Source of the DNA: Leptospira sp.
Lineage (GTDB): Bacteria; Spirochaetota; Leptospiria; Leptospirales; Leptospiraceae
Direction: 5' to 3'
Assembly (NCBI GenBank): GCA_027531445.1
Contig: JAPZRK010000059.1
Coordinates: forward strand, 1-64,000
Length of the DNA: 64,000 nt
Made by a program: the position numbers and the translations under genes. Positions 1 through 8,299 of the stretch are shown piece by piece. Below the pieces are notes generated by a model that saw only the letters and a program-made list of their open reading frames with translations, searched no databases and was not told the DNA's origin. Position 1 is the stretch's first letter. Every line of letters begins with the position of its first letter.

Positions 1-1003
1 CAAAAATTTTATCCAATTTTTCTTTAGGAATGCCAATTCCAGTATCTTTTACTTCAATGAGCATCATCTCCTTTCTTGTTAGGGAATCCACTTCGTGAGA
101 GACGTTTAGCTCAATTTTACCGTTTTGGGTAAACTTAATAGCATTACCCATGAGATTGATCAAAATTTGTTGGAGACGAATGGGGTCTCCGTAGACGGAA
201 GTTGATAATCCTGGGAAAACATGGGTCTCTAAAGACACACCTTTGTTTTTGGCTCGAAGAAAAAATAGGGAATTCGTTTCTTCAAAGACACTTAACAACG
301 AATAGGGGTGATTGTCTATTTCTAGTTTACCAGCTTCTATCTTAGAAAAATCTAAAATGTCATTGATGATATTGAAGAGAGCCTTTCCAGAATTCCTAAG
401 CACTTCCAGATATCTCTGTTGGTCCTCAGATAATGCTGTTTCTTCAAGTAGTTCGGTCATTCCGAGTATGGAATTGAGTGGAGTTCGGATCTCGTGGCTC
501 ATAGAGGCAAGAAATTCTGACTTAGCAAGGGAAGCTCGAATTGCTTCTTCTTTGATTGTGGTAGCCAAATTCATCTGTTCACGAAGCATATTTTCTCTGA
601 TGACTTGCTGAGAAACATCAGATATCTGAATCATACAAATCGTTTTATCTGAATCGTGTACAGGAATGGGAATGACATGCAGATATTGAAATATTCGAAT
701 GTTTTCTTCTCTTTTTTTTGCATTTTCATATAATGGAAATGGATGAGGATTAAGTGAATGCGTAATGATTGAATACTGTTTACCTTCTAGACATAAATCT
801 ATAGAATAATCGAGTCTTGTATTTTCCAGATCAGGAAAGATTTCAAAAAAAGATCGTCCAAGCGTGGTCTCTTCGTTCAGATTTGAATATCTTTGAAACC
901 ATTGGTTCGTAAGTATGATTTGTCGGGAATAGTTGAGTATAAGTATACCGATACCGGATTTACTGATTATCGTTAGGAGGTTGTGAATATTTAAGTCGGG
1001 CAA
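1..1003 (-). CDS. PAS-domain sensor histidine kinase, C-terminus cut by window edge
   Basis: The minus strand is open from the left window edge to about 1003, giving some 334 residues without the end of the ATPase domain. The N-terminal part reads like a PAS domain (about residues 10-110). A short coiled linker follows, then an H-box (FLASMSHEIRTPLNS), an N-box (LINLMGNAIKFT) and the G1 box DTGIGIP, so this is a HisKA/HATPase_c kinase. No transmembrane segment is seen, so it is probably cytoplasmic. No ATG lies near the 5' end; a TTG at 1001-1003, two bases after the stop of the CheC-like gene, is the best start but has no clear ribosome binding site. A receiver domain may follow beyond the edge. 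It is co-oriented with the CheC-like and CheY-like genes and probably works with them. Confidence 0.85.
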   Translation of the reverse strand, partial: MPDLNIHNLLTIISKSGIGILILNYSRQIILTNQWFQRYSNLNEETTLGRSFFEIFPDLENTRLDYSIDLCLEGKQYSIITHSLNPHPFPLYENAKKREENIRIFQYLHVIPIPVHDSDKTICMIQISDVSQQVIRENMLREQMNLATTIKEEAIRASLAKSEFLASMSHEIRTPLNSILGMTELLEETALSEDQQRYLEVLRNSGKALFNIINDILDFSKIEAGKLEIDNHPYSLLSVFEETNSLFFLRAKNKGVSLETHVFPGLSTSVYGDPIRLQQILINLMGNAIKFTQNGKIELNVSHEVDSLTRKEMMLIEVKDTGIGIPKEKLDKIF

Positions 1004-1004
1004 A

Positions 1005-1613
1005 TTAATTCAATTTTTCTAAAAGTATTTTAGATAACTGTTTGATCGTTTCAAATTCCAAAAGAAAAAAGATATATCCTTTAATGTCCTTCCCTTTCAC
1101 ATGATAGTCAATGTACGCAAGTAAGATAGAGTCGACCTTTTCGATCGACTTTTCATCGCGTTTTAATACCTCTTCATACTCTCCAAGGAAAAATTCCGGA
1201 ATTTCGGTTTCGATTTTCTTCTCTGACATTTTTGCGAGATTGGAAAGTATAGAATTTAAGATAATGTTTCCAATTTCGCTCAGAGCATCTTTTTCAAAAT
1301 GAGAGACTTCATTGATTTCAACATAGTCCTTCATCATCATCCTTACGATTTCAAGACTAGAATCTTTATGAAATAGAATGAAGGCGGATCCTTCGCCCAA
1401 TCCACCTGTAAATTTTTGTTCAATGGAACAAACTTGAAAGTTTTTGAGTGATTCGATATGAAGAGCTTCTTCCAATTTTACAATGCGTAAGCTAGGAACA
1501 GTAAGTAATATTTCATTTGAAATCATTTCACTAAGTAGTTTGGCGGCTCCGCCTAGGCTTATATTAAAGATTTCGTTGATCGCGTCTTGTTCGAGTTCTG
1601 TTAAGGTACCCAT
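1005..1613 (-). CDS. CheC/CheX-like chemotaxis phosphatase family protein
   Basis: This is a 202-residue protein with two copies of the CheC signature: EIFNISLGGAAKLL near residue 14 and EIGNIILNSILSNL near residue 112. In CheC such Glu-x-x-Asn elements carry out dephosphorylation of CheY-P. Length and two-fold architecture fit CheC (about 200 residues). The gene starts one base after the stop of a CheY-like regulator and is followed two bases later by a histidine kinase, so the three are probably one transcript. The likely role is switching off the adjacent regulator. The second element is degenerate (NIILNSIL instead of NI.GNA), so one site may be inactive. Confidence 0.75.
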   Translation of the reverse strand: MGTLTELEQDAINEIFNISLGGAAKLLSEMISNEILLTVPSLRIVKLEEALHIESLKNFQVCSIEQKFTGGLGEGSAFILFHKDSSLEIVRMMMKDYVEINEVSHFEKDALSEIGNIILNSILSNLAKMSEKKIETEIPEFFLGEYEEVLKRDEKSIEKVDSILLAYIDYHVKGKDIKGYIFFLLEFETIKQLSKILLEKLN

Positions 1614-1614
1614 T

Positions 1615-1980
1615 TTAGAGACTTCCTAGATGTGGTGTGAGCTTTTCGGGAGAGATGGGTTTTTCGATGAACCCGATACCCAACGAGCTTGCACGGTTTC
1701 GAATGGAATCTTGGATATTGGCTGTGATGAGTATCGTCTTTGTAGAAGGAAACTTGGCAATCATATGTTCTGCAAGGTCTAGACCGGTGAGTGTGCCGGG
1801 CATATTTTGATCTAAAGTGGCAAAATGAAGATCTGCGATCCCTTCCAATATTGTCTTGGCTTTGTCGGCAGAATCCGCCTCGATAAACTCGCAATCTAGC
1901 TTCGTTTCCGAGATTATTTTTTTGATCATTAGCCGCGTGACTGTACTATCATCGACGACGAGCACCTTTTTAGATGACAT
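1615..1980 (-). CDS. CheY-like single-domain response regulator
   Basis: This is a stand-alone receiver domain of about 121 residues. The acidic pair sits in VLVVDDST, the phospho-acceptor Asp in LDQNMPG, the conserved Thr in ILITAN and the conserved Lys in IEKPIS. There is no output domain, so it should signal by protein contact, like CheY. I place the start at the ATG at 1980 because a ribosome binding site (TAAGGA) lies just upstream; an in-frame ATG at 2007 has none and would add nine residues. It is the first gene of a set with a CheC-like phosphatase and a histidine kinase. Confidence 0.88.
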   Translation of the reverse strand: MSSKKVLVVDDSTVTRLMIKKIISETKLDCEFIEADSADKAKTILEGIADLHFATLDQNMPGTLTGLDLAEHMIAKFPSTKTILITANIQDSIRNRASSLGIGFIEKPISPEKLTPHLGSL

Positions 1981-2010
1981 ATTTGATTCCTTAACTACCG
2001 TTTCCATACG

Positions 2011-2532
2011 ATGACAGAACGGTTTGCACTAAGGATAACGGTAAGCAGAGATAAATCAATCCCAATCATCCTTGCGAGTCCATTTTTTCTACTTTGTTTT
2101 TTCATTCTTCTCAATTGTTCGTCAACGACGGCAAAGTGTGAAGAATCTCCCTGCGATCCAAGTGAATCTGAAACCCTAACATTGACTGAAAAAAATGGCC
2201 AGCATATCTATGAGTATCGCAGCGGTGAAAGGTTTGAAGGCGAATATAAAAATGGATTGAGGGAGGGGAAAGGTACTTACTTTCATTTGAACGGGGATCG
2301 ATTTGAAGGGCAATACGCATCGGGCAAACGAAACGGAAAAGGTAAGTATTATTTTTCGGACAAAAGTGTGTTAGAAGGAGTATGGATCGACAATCAGTTA
2401 GAAGGTAAGGCGATCATTCGGGACCAACAAGGAAAAATCATCCACCAAGGGTATTGGAAAAATAACAAATACATTGGAATGAAAGAACCAGATGGACAAG
2501 ACCTAGATCGCGTCGAAATTTTGAATCCCTAA
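2011..2532 (+). CDS. MORN-repeat lipoprotein
   Basis: This 173-residue protein has a hydrophobic N-terminal segment (about 19-35) ending in FILLNCSS, a plausible spirochaetal lipobox with Cys36. From about residue 65 there are MORN repeats of the G-x-F/Y-E-G-x-Y/W type, such as GERFEGEYKNGLREGKG and GDRFEGQYASGKRNGKG, four to five in all. MORN repeats form extended beta hairpins used in lipid or protein contact. The molecular role is unknown. It starts divergently from the CheY-like gene, and its last 30 bases overlap the 3' end of metF on the other strand. The n-region before the hydrophobic segment is long, so the exact start is uncertain. Confidence 0.7.
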   Translation: MTERFALRITVSRDKSIPIILASPFFLLCFFILLNCSSTTAKCEESPCDPSESETLTLTEKNGQHIYEYRSGERFEGEYKNGLREGKGTYFHLNGDRFEGQYASGKRNGKGKYYFSDKSVLEGVWIDNQLEGKAIIRDQQGKIIHQGYWKNNKYIGMKEPDGQDLDRVEILNP

Positions 2533-3387
2533 TGATTCGTAGATTTTCCGAGTCGCCTTAGATTTGTTTAGCGTATACATATGAATTCCGGAAATGTTGT
2601 GATCTAGCAAATCTCTAACTTGTTCCGTTGCCCAGTGTATCCCAACATTTTCAGCATAAGTATCATCCACAGCGCGTGACAGAGAACGTAACAACTTGGC
2701 GGGAAATCGTGATCCAAGTGATAGTTCCGCCATCCTCGCCATACCCTTACGTGAAGAGACAGGCATGATACCTGCAATGATCGGTACTTTGATACCTGCA
2801 ATTTCACATCTTTCTACAAAATCATAATAATCATTATTATCAAAAAACATTTGAGTGCAAATATAGTCTGCACCTTGATCAACTTTCCATTTTAGATTTT
2901 CTATTTCTTTCAATCGATTGGGTGTGGATGGATGACCTTCGGGAAAGCCGGCAACGCCTATGCCCATTTCTGGAAAATTTTGTTTGATGAAGGACACGAG
3001 CTCACCTGCAAATTCAAAACCATCTAAGTTTTTTACAAATTCCATTTGGCCTTTGGGAGGATCACCACGGAGTGCCATGATATTGTGAATCCCTGAATTT
3101 TTGTATCTTTTCAAAATGTCTGAAATCTCTGCTTTTGATGCACCCACACAAGTTAAATGACTAACAATGGTTAAGCCCGTTTCTTTTTGAAGTTTTACAA
3201 CTAAGTCGTGTGTCAGGTCTCTTGTGGATCCACCGGCTCCATATGTAACACTTACATAGGCAGGATTTAAGGAAGAGAGGTCTTGGATGGTTTTAAACAA
3301 ATCTTCAGAAGACTCGGCATTTTTTGGAGGGAAAAACTCAAAGCTGATAGAAGTTTTTTTGCGATCGAGGACCTGAGAAATGTGCAT
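2503..3387 (-). CDS. metF: 5,10-methylenetetrahydrofolate reductase
   Basis: This 294-residue protein reduces 5,10-methylene-THF to 5-methyl-THF, the methyl donor for methionine synthesis, using FAD. It has the size of bacterial MetF and its hallmark motifs: SFEFFPPKN near residue 15, VTYGAGGSTRDLT near 48, ALRGDPP near 105 and ADYICTQMFFDN near 174. No regulatory domain is present, as is usual in bacteria. It starts at an ATG, divergently from birA. Its 3' end overlaps the MORN gene convergently by 30 bases. Confidence 0.96.
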   Translation of the reverse strand: MHISQVLDRKKTSISFEFFPPKNAESSEDLFKTIQDLSSLNPAYVSVTYGAGGSTRDLTHDLVVKLQKETGLTIVSHLTCVGASKAEISDILKRYKNSGIHNIMALRGDPPKGQMEFVKNLDGFEFAGELVSFIKQNFPEMGIGVAGFPEGHPSTPNRLKEIENLKWKVDQGADYICTQMFFDNNDYYDFVERCEIAGIKVPIIAGIMPVSSRKGMARMAELSLGSRFPAKLLRSLSRAVDDTYAENVGIHWATEQVRDLLDHNISGIHMYTLNKSKATRKIYESLGIQNFDAI

Positions 3388-3481
3388 GATGACAAGAATA
3401 CAAAGGTGAATATTTTTCTCAACTCCCTTGTTTTTGTTTTTTTTGTTTCGTCCTCTGAATCCAAATTGTTTTAGTCATAGT

Positions 3482-4237
3482 ATGTCATATCACCTTTTAA
3501 AAGCCGAAATGGGACACCAGTTGCCTTCGGTTACCTCTACCAATGAGTGGATCAAAAATAAAAGTATCCCCGCGGGATCTTGGGTCATTGCACAAGATCA
3601 GACCAATGGAAAAGGACGAGGTTCTCATTCTTGGATCACATTAGGTGAAGATCATATCATTTTTTCAGGAAAGATCCAGATTCCGATCTCCGAGATATCT
3701 TTACCTTTATTTTCTATTTTTACAGCCGCAGCAATGCTCCGTTCCATTCTCGCAATGTTTCCGGAAATGGAAGCTGAGCTCAGCATCAAATGGCCAAATG
3801 ACATTTATCGGAATGATAAAAAAATTGCAGGTATTTTAATCGAAAGTGAAATCCAATCGGGAATTTGTACGATCATTATAGGATTGGGAATGAATGTTTA
3901 TGGCAAAGAAATTCCCCCTGAATTAGAAAAAAAAGTTTGTTATCTGTTAGATGAAATTCCTCTAGAGGGAACAGTGGAACGTTTGACCTATTCATTTATT
4001 GAACAACTAAACCAATATATCATCAAATTGATCGACCCAAGTCAAATCTTGAATGAATTGATATGGATTGAAAGACATTCATTTTTAAAAGACCAGGCAG
4101 TAGAGACTGAAGTTGATTCAAAAATCATACGTGGTAAAGTTTTGGGAATTGATGAATATGGATTTCTCATTATTATGACCGATACAGGCGAAAAAGTTGA
4201 ACTCATGGATTCATCACCAAATTTTCGGGTAATCTAA
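3482..4237 (+). CDS. birA: Biotin--[acetyl-CoA-carboxylase] ligase
   Basis: This protein of about 251 residues belongs to the biotin/lipoate protein ligase family and attaches biotin to acetyl-CoA carboxylase BCCP and other biotin enzymes. The ATP/biotin loop appears as TNGKGRGSHSW (usually GRGRxGRxW), followed by KWPNDIY and KIAGILIES. A small C-terminal SH3-like domain follows. No N-terminal helix-turn-helix is present, so it is a monofunctional ligase and not a repressor. An upstream in-frame TTG at 3428 exists, but the ATG at 3482 gives the normal family N-terminus. It ends directly against the ATG of coaX (TAA then ATG), so the two are co-transcribed. Confidence 0.93.
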   Translation: MSYHLLKAEMGHQLPSVTSTNEWIKNKSIPAGSWVIAQDQTNGKGRGSHSWITLGEDHIIFSGKIQIPISEISLPLFSIFTAAAMLRSILAMFPEMEAELSIKWPNDIYRNDKKIAGILIESEIQSGICTIIIGLGMNVYGKEIPPELEKKVCYLLDEIPLEGTVERLTYSFIEQLNQYIIKLIDPSQILNELIWIERHSFLKDQAVETEVDSKIIRGKVLGIDEYGFLIIMTDTGEKVELMDSSPNFRVI

Positions 4238-5035
4238 ATGCAAGAAAAACCACTCCTCCTCGTTGTCGATGTTGGCAACACGAACACTGTCTTCGGTATT
4301 TTTCAAGAAGGTGAAGACCAACCCGATTTTCACAAACGGACTGTTACCAGACGGGACCGAACTTCAGATGAGCTTGGATTATTTTTGAAAGGTTTTCTCA
4401 CCCACGAAAAAGTAAATTTAGAAAGAATCACTCGTGCCATTTATTCCAGTGTTGTTCCATCATTGAATCCTATCGTTGAGCGTATGTTAGAAGATTGGTT
4501 TGATGTAAATCCGTTGCGTGTTTCTTATGAGATGAAGCTTAATTTTGGGATCACCTATCCGCGTCCATTTGAGATTGGAGCAGATCGTCTGGTCAATGCC
4601 GCCTACTGCGTTAAAACGTTTCCAAAGAAAAAAGCCATTTTAGTAGATTTGGGTACTGCCACAACCTTTTGCGTGATTAATGAAAAACCTGAGTATGTCG
4701 GTGGAGTGATTGCTCCAGGCCTCAAAATTTCTATGGATGCCTTGACACGCAATACTGCTCAGCTTCCACCGATTGTCTTTGGTTCGCCTGCACGAGTGTT
4801 AGGAGGTTCGACTGTTGAATCCATCCAATCAGGATTCTTTTTTGGTTGGATTGGCCTCCTAAAAGAAATCGTTAGAGCCATAAAAGAAGAATTACCAGGT
4901 GATTACGTCGTGGTCGGTACTGGTGGCCTTGTTACGACAATTCATTCTTCTCACAATAAAGTTTTCGATATAATTGATCCTCTATTGACATTAAAAGGTT
5001 TGAAGATACTGGCAGATTTAAATTTAGAAACCTAA
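4238..5035 (+). CDS. coaX: Type III pantothenate kinase
   Basis: CoaX phosphorylates pantothenate in the first step of coenzyme A synthesis. The 265-residue length fits the family. It shows the ASKHA-fold motifs VDVGNTNTVFGIF at the N-terminus, GADRLVNAAY near residue 115, LVDLGTATTFCVI near 140 and GGVIAPGLKIS near 160. Type III enzymes are insensitive to CoA feedback. It starts immediately after the birA stop, the birA-coaX pairing common in bacteria. Its last 12 bases overlap the 3' end of the SGNH hydrolase gene on the opposite strand. Confidence 0.96.
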   Translation: MQEKPLLLVVDVGNTNTVFGIFQEGEDQPDFHKRTVTRRDRTSDELGLFLKGFLTHEKVNLERITRAIYSSVVPSLNPIVERMLEDWFDVNPLRVSYEMKLNFGITYPRPFEIGADRLVNAAYCVKTFPKKKAILVDLGTATTFCVINEKPEYVGGVIAPGLKISMDALTRNTAQLPPIVFGSPARVLGGSTVESIQSGFFFGWIGLLKEIVRAIKEELPGDYVVVGTGGLVTTIHSSHNKVFDIIDPLLTLKGLKILADLNLET

Positions 5036-5671
5036 CAGGATCTTTCGATAGGTTTCGCCGATGATTTCATATCCGATCTGATTGGGATGGATTGGATCGG
5101 CGATGGAATACAGACCCGTCGCATTTCCTGTGTTTGAAAAAGCTTGTTCCAAATCGGCTAGTCGATACTTCTGATTTGATTGGACCAGGGCTCTGATGCT
5201 TTCATTGTTTTTTTGGATGCTTTGGTGGAGTCCGACTTGATTGGTGATCGGCACTGTTGAAAGCAAAAAAATGGAAAAAGGGCGATTGCTTAGGCGCTCA
5301 ATCAATTGTGTGTATCTTTCCAAAAAGCCGTTAGTGCCGTAGTAGCTGGCATCATTGGTACCTAATTCAACAATCCAAATGTCTGTAGGTATACTTTCGA
5401 CGACGGACAATTCGGTCAGCCATTGTGTTGTGTCATATCCTGCCTTGGATACGTCTGTGATTTGATAGGATGCTGGTAACTTATTTTTTAATCCAAACGT
5501 ATCAGACCATTGCGAGAGTGAATCACCTACGACTGTGATGCGAATCGGGCTACTTTGCCTAGATAACAATATCAAGATTGCGATATCCTCTTTCTTTGAA
5601 TGATAACAATTTAAAAACAAGTTTCCAAGACAGCATAAAAATAAGATCTTTAGAGATTGTTTTTTCATCAT
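5024..5671 (-). CDS. SGNH/GDSL-family esterase lipoprotein
   Basis: This is a 215-residue predicted lipoprotein (LFLNCYHS, Cys22) followed by an SGNH hydrolase domain. Block I is VVGDSLSQ with the nucleophilic Ser, the Asn block is ELGTNDASY, and block V is DPIHPNQIGYE with the catalytic Asp and His. Such enzymes remove acyl groups from lipids, glycans or peptidoglycan; the substrate here is unknown. It overlaps the preceding membrane glycosyltransferase-like gene by four bases (ATGA), so the two are translationally coupled and may act on the same envelope glycan. The 3' end overlaps coaX by 12 bases. Confidence 0.87.
   Translation of the reverse strand: MMKKQSLKILFLCCLGNLFLNCYHSKKEDIAILILLSRQSSPIRITVVGDSLSQWSDTFGLKNKLPASYQITDVSKAGYDTTQWLTELSVVESIPTDIWIVELGTNDASYYGTNGFLERYTQLIERLSNRPFSIFLLSTVPITNQVGLHQSIQKNNESIRALVQSNQKYRLADLEQAFSNTGNATGLYSIADPIHPNQIGYEIIGETYRKILLGF
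5027..5056. terminator. Hairpin at the coaX / SGNH hydrolase convergent junction
   Basis: A perfect 8-bp inverted repeat, GAAACCTA (5027-5034) and TAGGTTTC (5049-5056), brackets a 14-base loop and covers the overlapping 3' ends of two convergent genes. No T-run follows on either strand, so it is only a candidate terminator. Confidence 0.35.
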
Positions 5672-7191
5672 CTCAATGGTTTTTTATAAATGATGGTTTT
5701 GTAGGCAAGCCAATGTTGTGCTGGTACTGGAATATCCCATTCTTCTCTAATCCAATCTGGATGTTGAATTAAAAAATCTGAGATTGCCTGGCTTTTTAGA
5801 TCATCTCGATAAAATATGAATGCATCTCTTGTGCCAATTGTTTCTAAAAAACGATTTGAAGGAATTCCGAGCTCTCCTGGAATAAACTCTAAAATTTCCT
5901 TATTCGGTTGTTTTGATTTTAAATAAAAATATGGATCAGGTATAGATTGAACATAAATACGATTATGATTTTTTAATGAATCATATATTCTTTCAAAGTG
6001 ATTCGATAGAATTTGATCCGAATCGGTTTGAATGTGATGTAAGTTGATGATCTGAAACCAGCCAGTAACAGAAAGTAGGATACCAAATATAGCGACTTTT
6101 AAACCAACGATTCTTTGTTCTGAAAGAATAGACATTCCAAGTGCAAATGGAAATAAAAAATGAATCACATACCAGCCTTCCGAAGAAGAGTAGATTGAAA
6201 TGATCACACTTAAAATCCAAATCCAAAATAGATTGAATTTGATTGGAAGGATTTTTCTTTGTTTGAAGATTTGCCTTGAAAAGATACCGATTAACAATAA
6301 TTGAATCAAAATCACAAATATTCTAATTTTTGAAAATGCGAAACCATAGCTAAAGATTTTGATTTTATCAATAAGTGAAAATGTGGAAAAAAGTGCCTTT
6401 TTACGAACTAATTGTGCGCCAAATTGCATAATTAAAAGATCCCAATCCGGAGAAATATACAAAAGCCAGGCAAAGAATGGAATTATAGCACCTAATATAA
6501 AGTAAACGAAAGTTCTATATTTGTTAGGATTGTCTAGATAGAGAAGGTAGATGATGACAAGACCAAGCGAAAGTGCGAACGGATGTGACAAGCATGCAAT
6601 GGAAAAAAAAAGGCCTGAGATCAATCCTCGTAAAAATGGATCTTTAGTTGTGAAAGTAGTGTATGCGCTGAGTAAAAAGAATAAAATCGTCATTCCTTCC
6701 ATTCGTGCCGGAATACCAAATCTAAAGAATAAAGGCTCAAAGATGATGGTTGCAAAACCAATTGTAACAGATATATTGTTAAATTTTAATTTGCGAAGTA
6801 AAAAAAGAAATGTAATCGCAGATAAAAAAATTGTAAGTGCGCTGAGGAATCTAACAGTTGATAAATTTTGCGGAAAAATTTTTAAAAACAGAGCCGAGTT
6901 CAGCATATAGGCTGGCGGCATCCATAGAGTTTTTTTCTCCATTCCTGGAATTAAACCAACTAACACATCTGTTTTAAGAATTCCGTTGTTTGCAAGCTCC
7001 TGGGAAGGAGAAAAGAACAGTACTTCGTCAGGCCAAACTGGCGGAAGCACCGAATGATCTAATAGAAAAAATGACCAGAAAAAGAGTGAAAGTGTAAGAA
7101 GGGTGAATCGAAAGAGTCCCAGATGAAAAGGACTATTTCGATAGAGATGCGACCGCTTCCTGTTCTGTATCGAAGACTTCGAAAAGATCAA
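5668..7191 (-). CDS. Multi-pass membrane protein, GT39/ArnT-like glycosyltransferase
   Basis: This 507-residue protein has about ten hydrophobic segments after residue 25 and a soluble C-terminal tail. An acidic luminal loop after the first helix (PPVWPDEVLFFSPSQ) resembles the Asp/Glu loop of GT-C enzymes that use polyprenyl-phosphate sugars. It probably transfers a sugar in the periplasm, but no substrate can be named. No ATG is available; the TTG at 7191 lies inside the end of the STAS gene, giving a 59-base overlap, unusually large for this region. It is coupled by ATGA to an SGNH esterase. Confidence 0.7.
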   Translation of the reverse strand: MIFSKSSIQNRKRSHLYRNSPFHLGLFRFTLLTLSLFFWSFFLLDHSVLPPVWPDEVLFFSPSQELANNGILKTDVLVGLIPGMEKKTLWMPPAYMLNSALFLKIFPQNLSTVRFLSALTIFLSAITFLFLLRKLKFNNISVTIGFATIIFEPLFFRFGIPARMEGMTILFFLLSAYTTFTTKDPFLRGLISGLFFSIACLSHPFALSLGLVIIYLLYLDNPNKYRTFVYFILGAIIPFFAWLLYISPDWDLLIMQFGAQLVRKKALFSTFSLIDKIKIFSYGFAFSKIRIFVILIQLLLIGIFSRQIFKQRKILPIKFNLFWIWILSVIISIYSSSEGWYVIHFLFPFALGMSILSEQRIVGLKVAIFGILLSVTGWFQIINLHHIQTDSDQILSNHFERIYDSLKNHNRIYVQSIPDPYFYLKSKQPNKEILEFIPGELGIPSNRFLETIGTRDAFIFYRDDLKSQAISDFLIQHPDWIREEWDIPVPAQHWLAYKTIIYKKPLR

Positions 7192-7492
7192 GTAGCTCGA
7201 CTACATCAAAAACTTTTTTAACGGGAGGAGTGATACAGCAAAGTTTCAATTTGCGACCTTGTTTGTCCAACTCCCTAACCATTCCAACGAAAATACGAAT
7301 GCCAGAGGAAGAAATGTAAGATATCAATTCGAGATTGATGATGTCACCGGTTCCGCCTTGCACATCTTCCGCAAGCTTTGCTTCCACTTCATCAGAGTGT
7401 GTAATATCTAGACGTCCGTTCAAATGAACTAACGTATGATTCCCTATTTTTTTGGTTTTAATTTCCAAAACGCGCCTACTTACGACAAACAT
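7133..7492 (-). CDS. STAS-domain anti-sigma factor antagonist-like protein
   Basis: This 119-residue single STAS domain resembles SpoIIAA/RsbV. LKTKKIGNHTLVHLNGRLD-type strands are followed by INLELISYISSSGIR, where the second Ser (Ser62) aligns with the phosphorylated Ser of SpoIIAA; the usual preceding Asp is Ser here. In partner switching such proteins are phosphorylated by RsbW-type kinases and dephosphorylated by PP2C phosphatases. No kinase is nearby, but SpoIIE-type phosphatases occur elsewhere in the window. It starts at an ATG and shares its 3' end with the TTG-started membrane gene. Confidence 0.85.
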   Translation of the reverse strand: MFVVSRRVLEIKTKKIGNHTLVHLNGRLDITHSDEVEAKLAEDVQGGTGDIINLELISYISSSGIRIFVGMVRELDKQGRKLKLCCITPPVKKVFDVVELLDLFEVFDTEQEAVASLSK

Positions 7493-7522
7493 ACGGAATT
7501 TGTCAGATCGTTCAAGAAATTT

Positions 7523-8266
7523 TTAAGCGGCTTTGTTTTGGAAATCATTAAAATTATGTCCCATACGGTCTTTCCCTGAGATTTGAGGCTTAAAGATCCG
7601 ATTCTTGGTCGATTTCTGTGATCTATGGCCGAGAAAATTCTGAATGTCCCGTAGGCTCACCGATTGCTCAAACAGCGCGACCGCCAAAAAGTCTCGAATG
7701 GTCGGAATGGTGATCTCTTTTCCTAGGAATTGCGAAGCCGTATTCAGAATCTTTTGGATGGAACGTACATTTCGACTTTGTCCTTTTCTTCCCGCAAACA
7801 AAAGTGATCCTTCGTTTAAGTCTGCGCAGAATCGATACAATTCCCTTGTGAATTCCTTTTCAAGAAAGATCTTTCGATATCCTAAACGTTTTCTTTCGTT
7901 GATGATCAAGTATTCGTTATCGAAATTCAGATTCTTCACCGGGAAATGGGTAAGCTCTGGTATCGATGCACCGGTACTAAACAAAAATTTAATGATTAAA
8001 TAGTGTTTGTGATTCCGTTTGCGAAAGTATTGAAGCAAGGAATGGACTTCCATTGAGCTAAACTGAGGTGAAGACAGGGTCTTCAAATCGATGAGCAGAT
8101 CAATGGGTGGAGAAGGGAAAGCGAGAAGGTTTTCAAATTGATTTAACATATAATTTTCTTGGAAAGTATCGGAAATTTGAAATACTTTGATTGGCAAATT
8201 GTTTTGAATTATTCGCCTTTTTGCTGATTTTGTTTTCTGCTTGATTGCTAAGATAAAATGCCCCAA
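7523..8266 (-). CDS. Degenerate tyrosine-recombinase (phage integrase) family protein
   Basis: About 247 residues with the fold of a XerC/D catalytic domain, including FSTGASIPELTHF (residues 96-108), IRDFLAVALFEQ (190-201) and IQNFLGHRS (208-216). Most catalytic residues are altered. The first Arg of TGLRxSEL is Ser101, HxLRH reads P-T-I-R-D (188-192), only Arg191 and His214 remain, and no Tyr follows where the nucleophile should be. It should therefore bind DNA or protein at most. The N-terminal SAM-like DNA-binding domain is short or diverged. The start is a TTG at 8266; the first ATG is at codon 40. No flanking repeats or attachment sites are seen. Confidence 0.72.
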   Translation of the reverse strand: MGHFILAIKQKTKSAKRRIIQNNLPIKVFQISDTFQENYMLNQFENLLAFPSPPIDLLIDLKTLSSPQFSSMEVHSLLQYFRKRNHKHYLIIKFLFSTGASIPELTHFPVKNLNFDNEYLIINERKRLGYRKIFLEKEFTRELYRFCADLNEGSLLFAGRKGQSRNVRSIQKILNTASQFLGKEITIPTIRDFLAVALFEQSVSLRDIQNFLGHRSQKSTKNRIFKPQISGKDRMGHNFNDFQNKAA

Positions 8267-8299
8267 ATTTTGGAAAAAGAATTATAGGAATGAAACGAG

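Noticed and set aside
1601..1894. Open frame on the minus strand within the response regulator gene
   Set aside because: It is a shadow of the CheY-like gene in another frame, with His/Arg-rich composition unlike a real protein.
7523..8266. Mobile element or integron integrase
   Set aside because: The recombinase homologue lacks catalytic residues and no attachment sites, repeats or cargo genes surround it.
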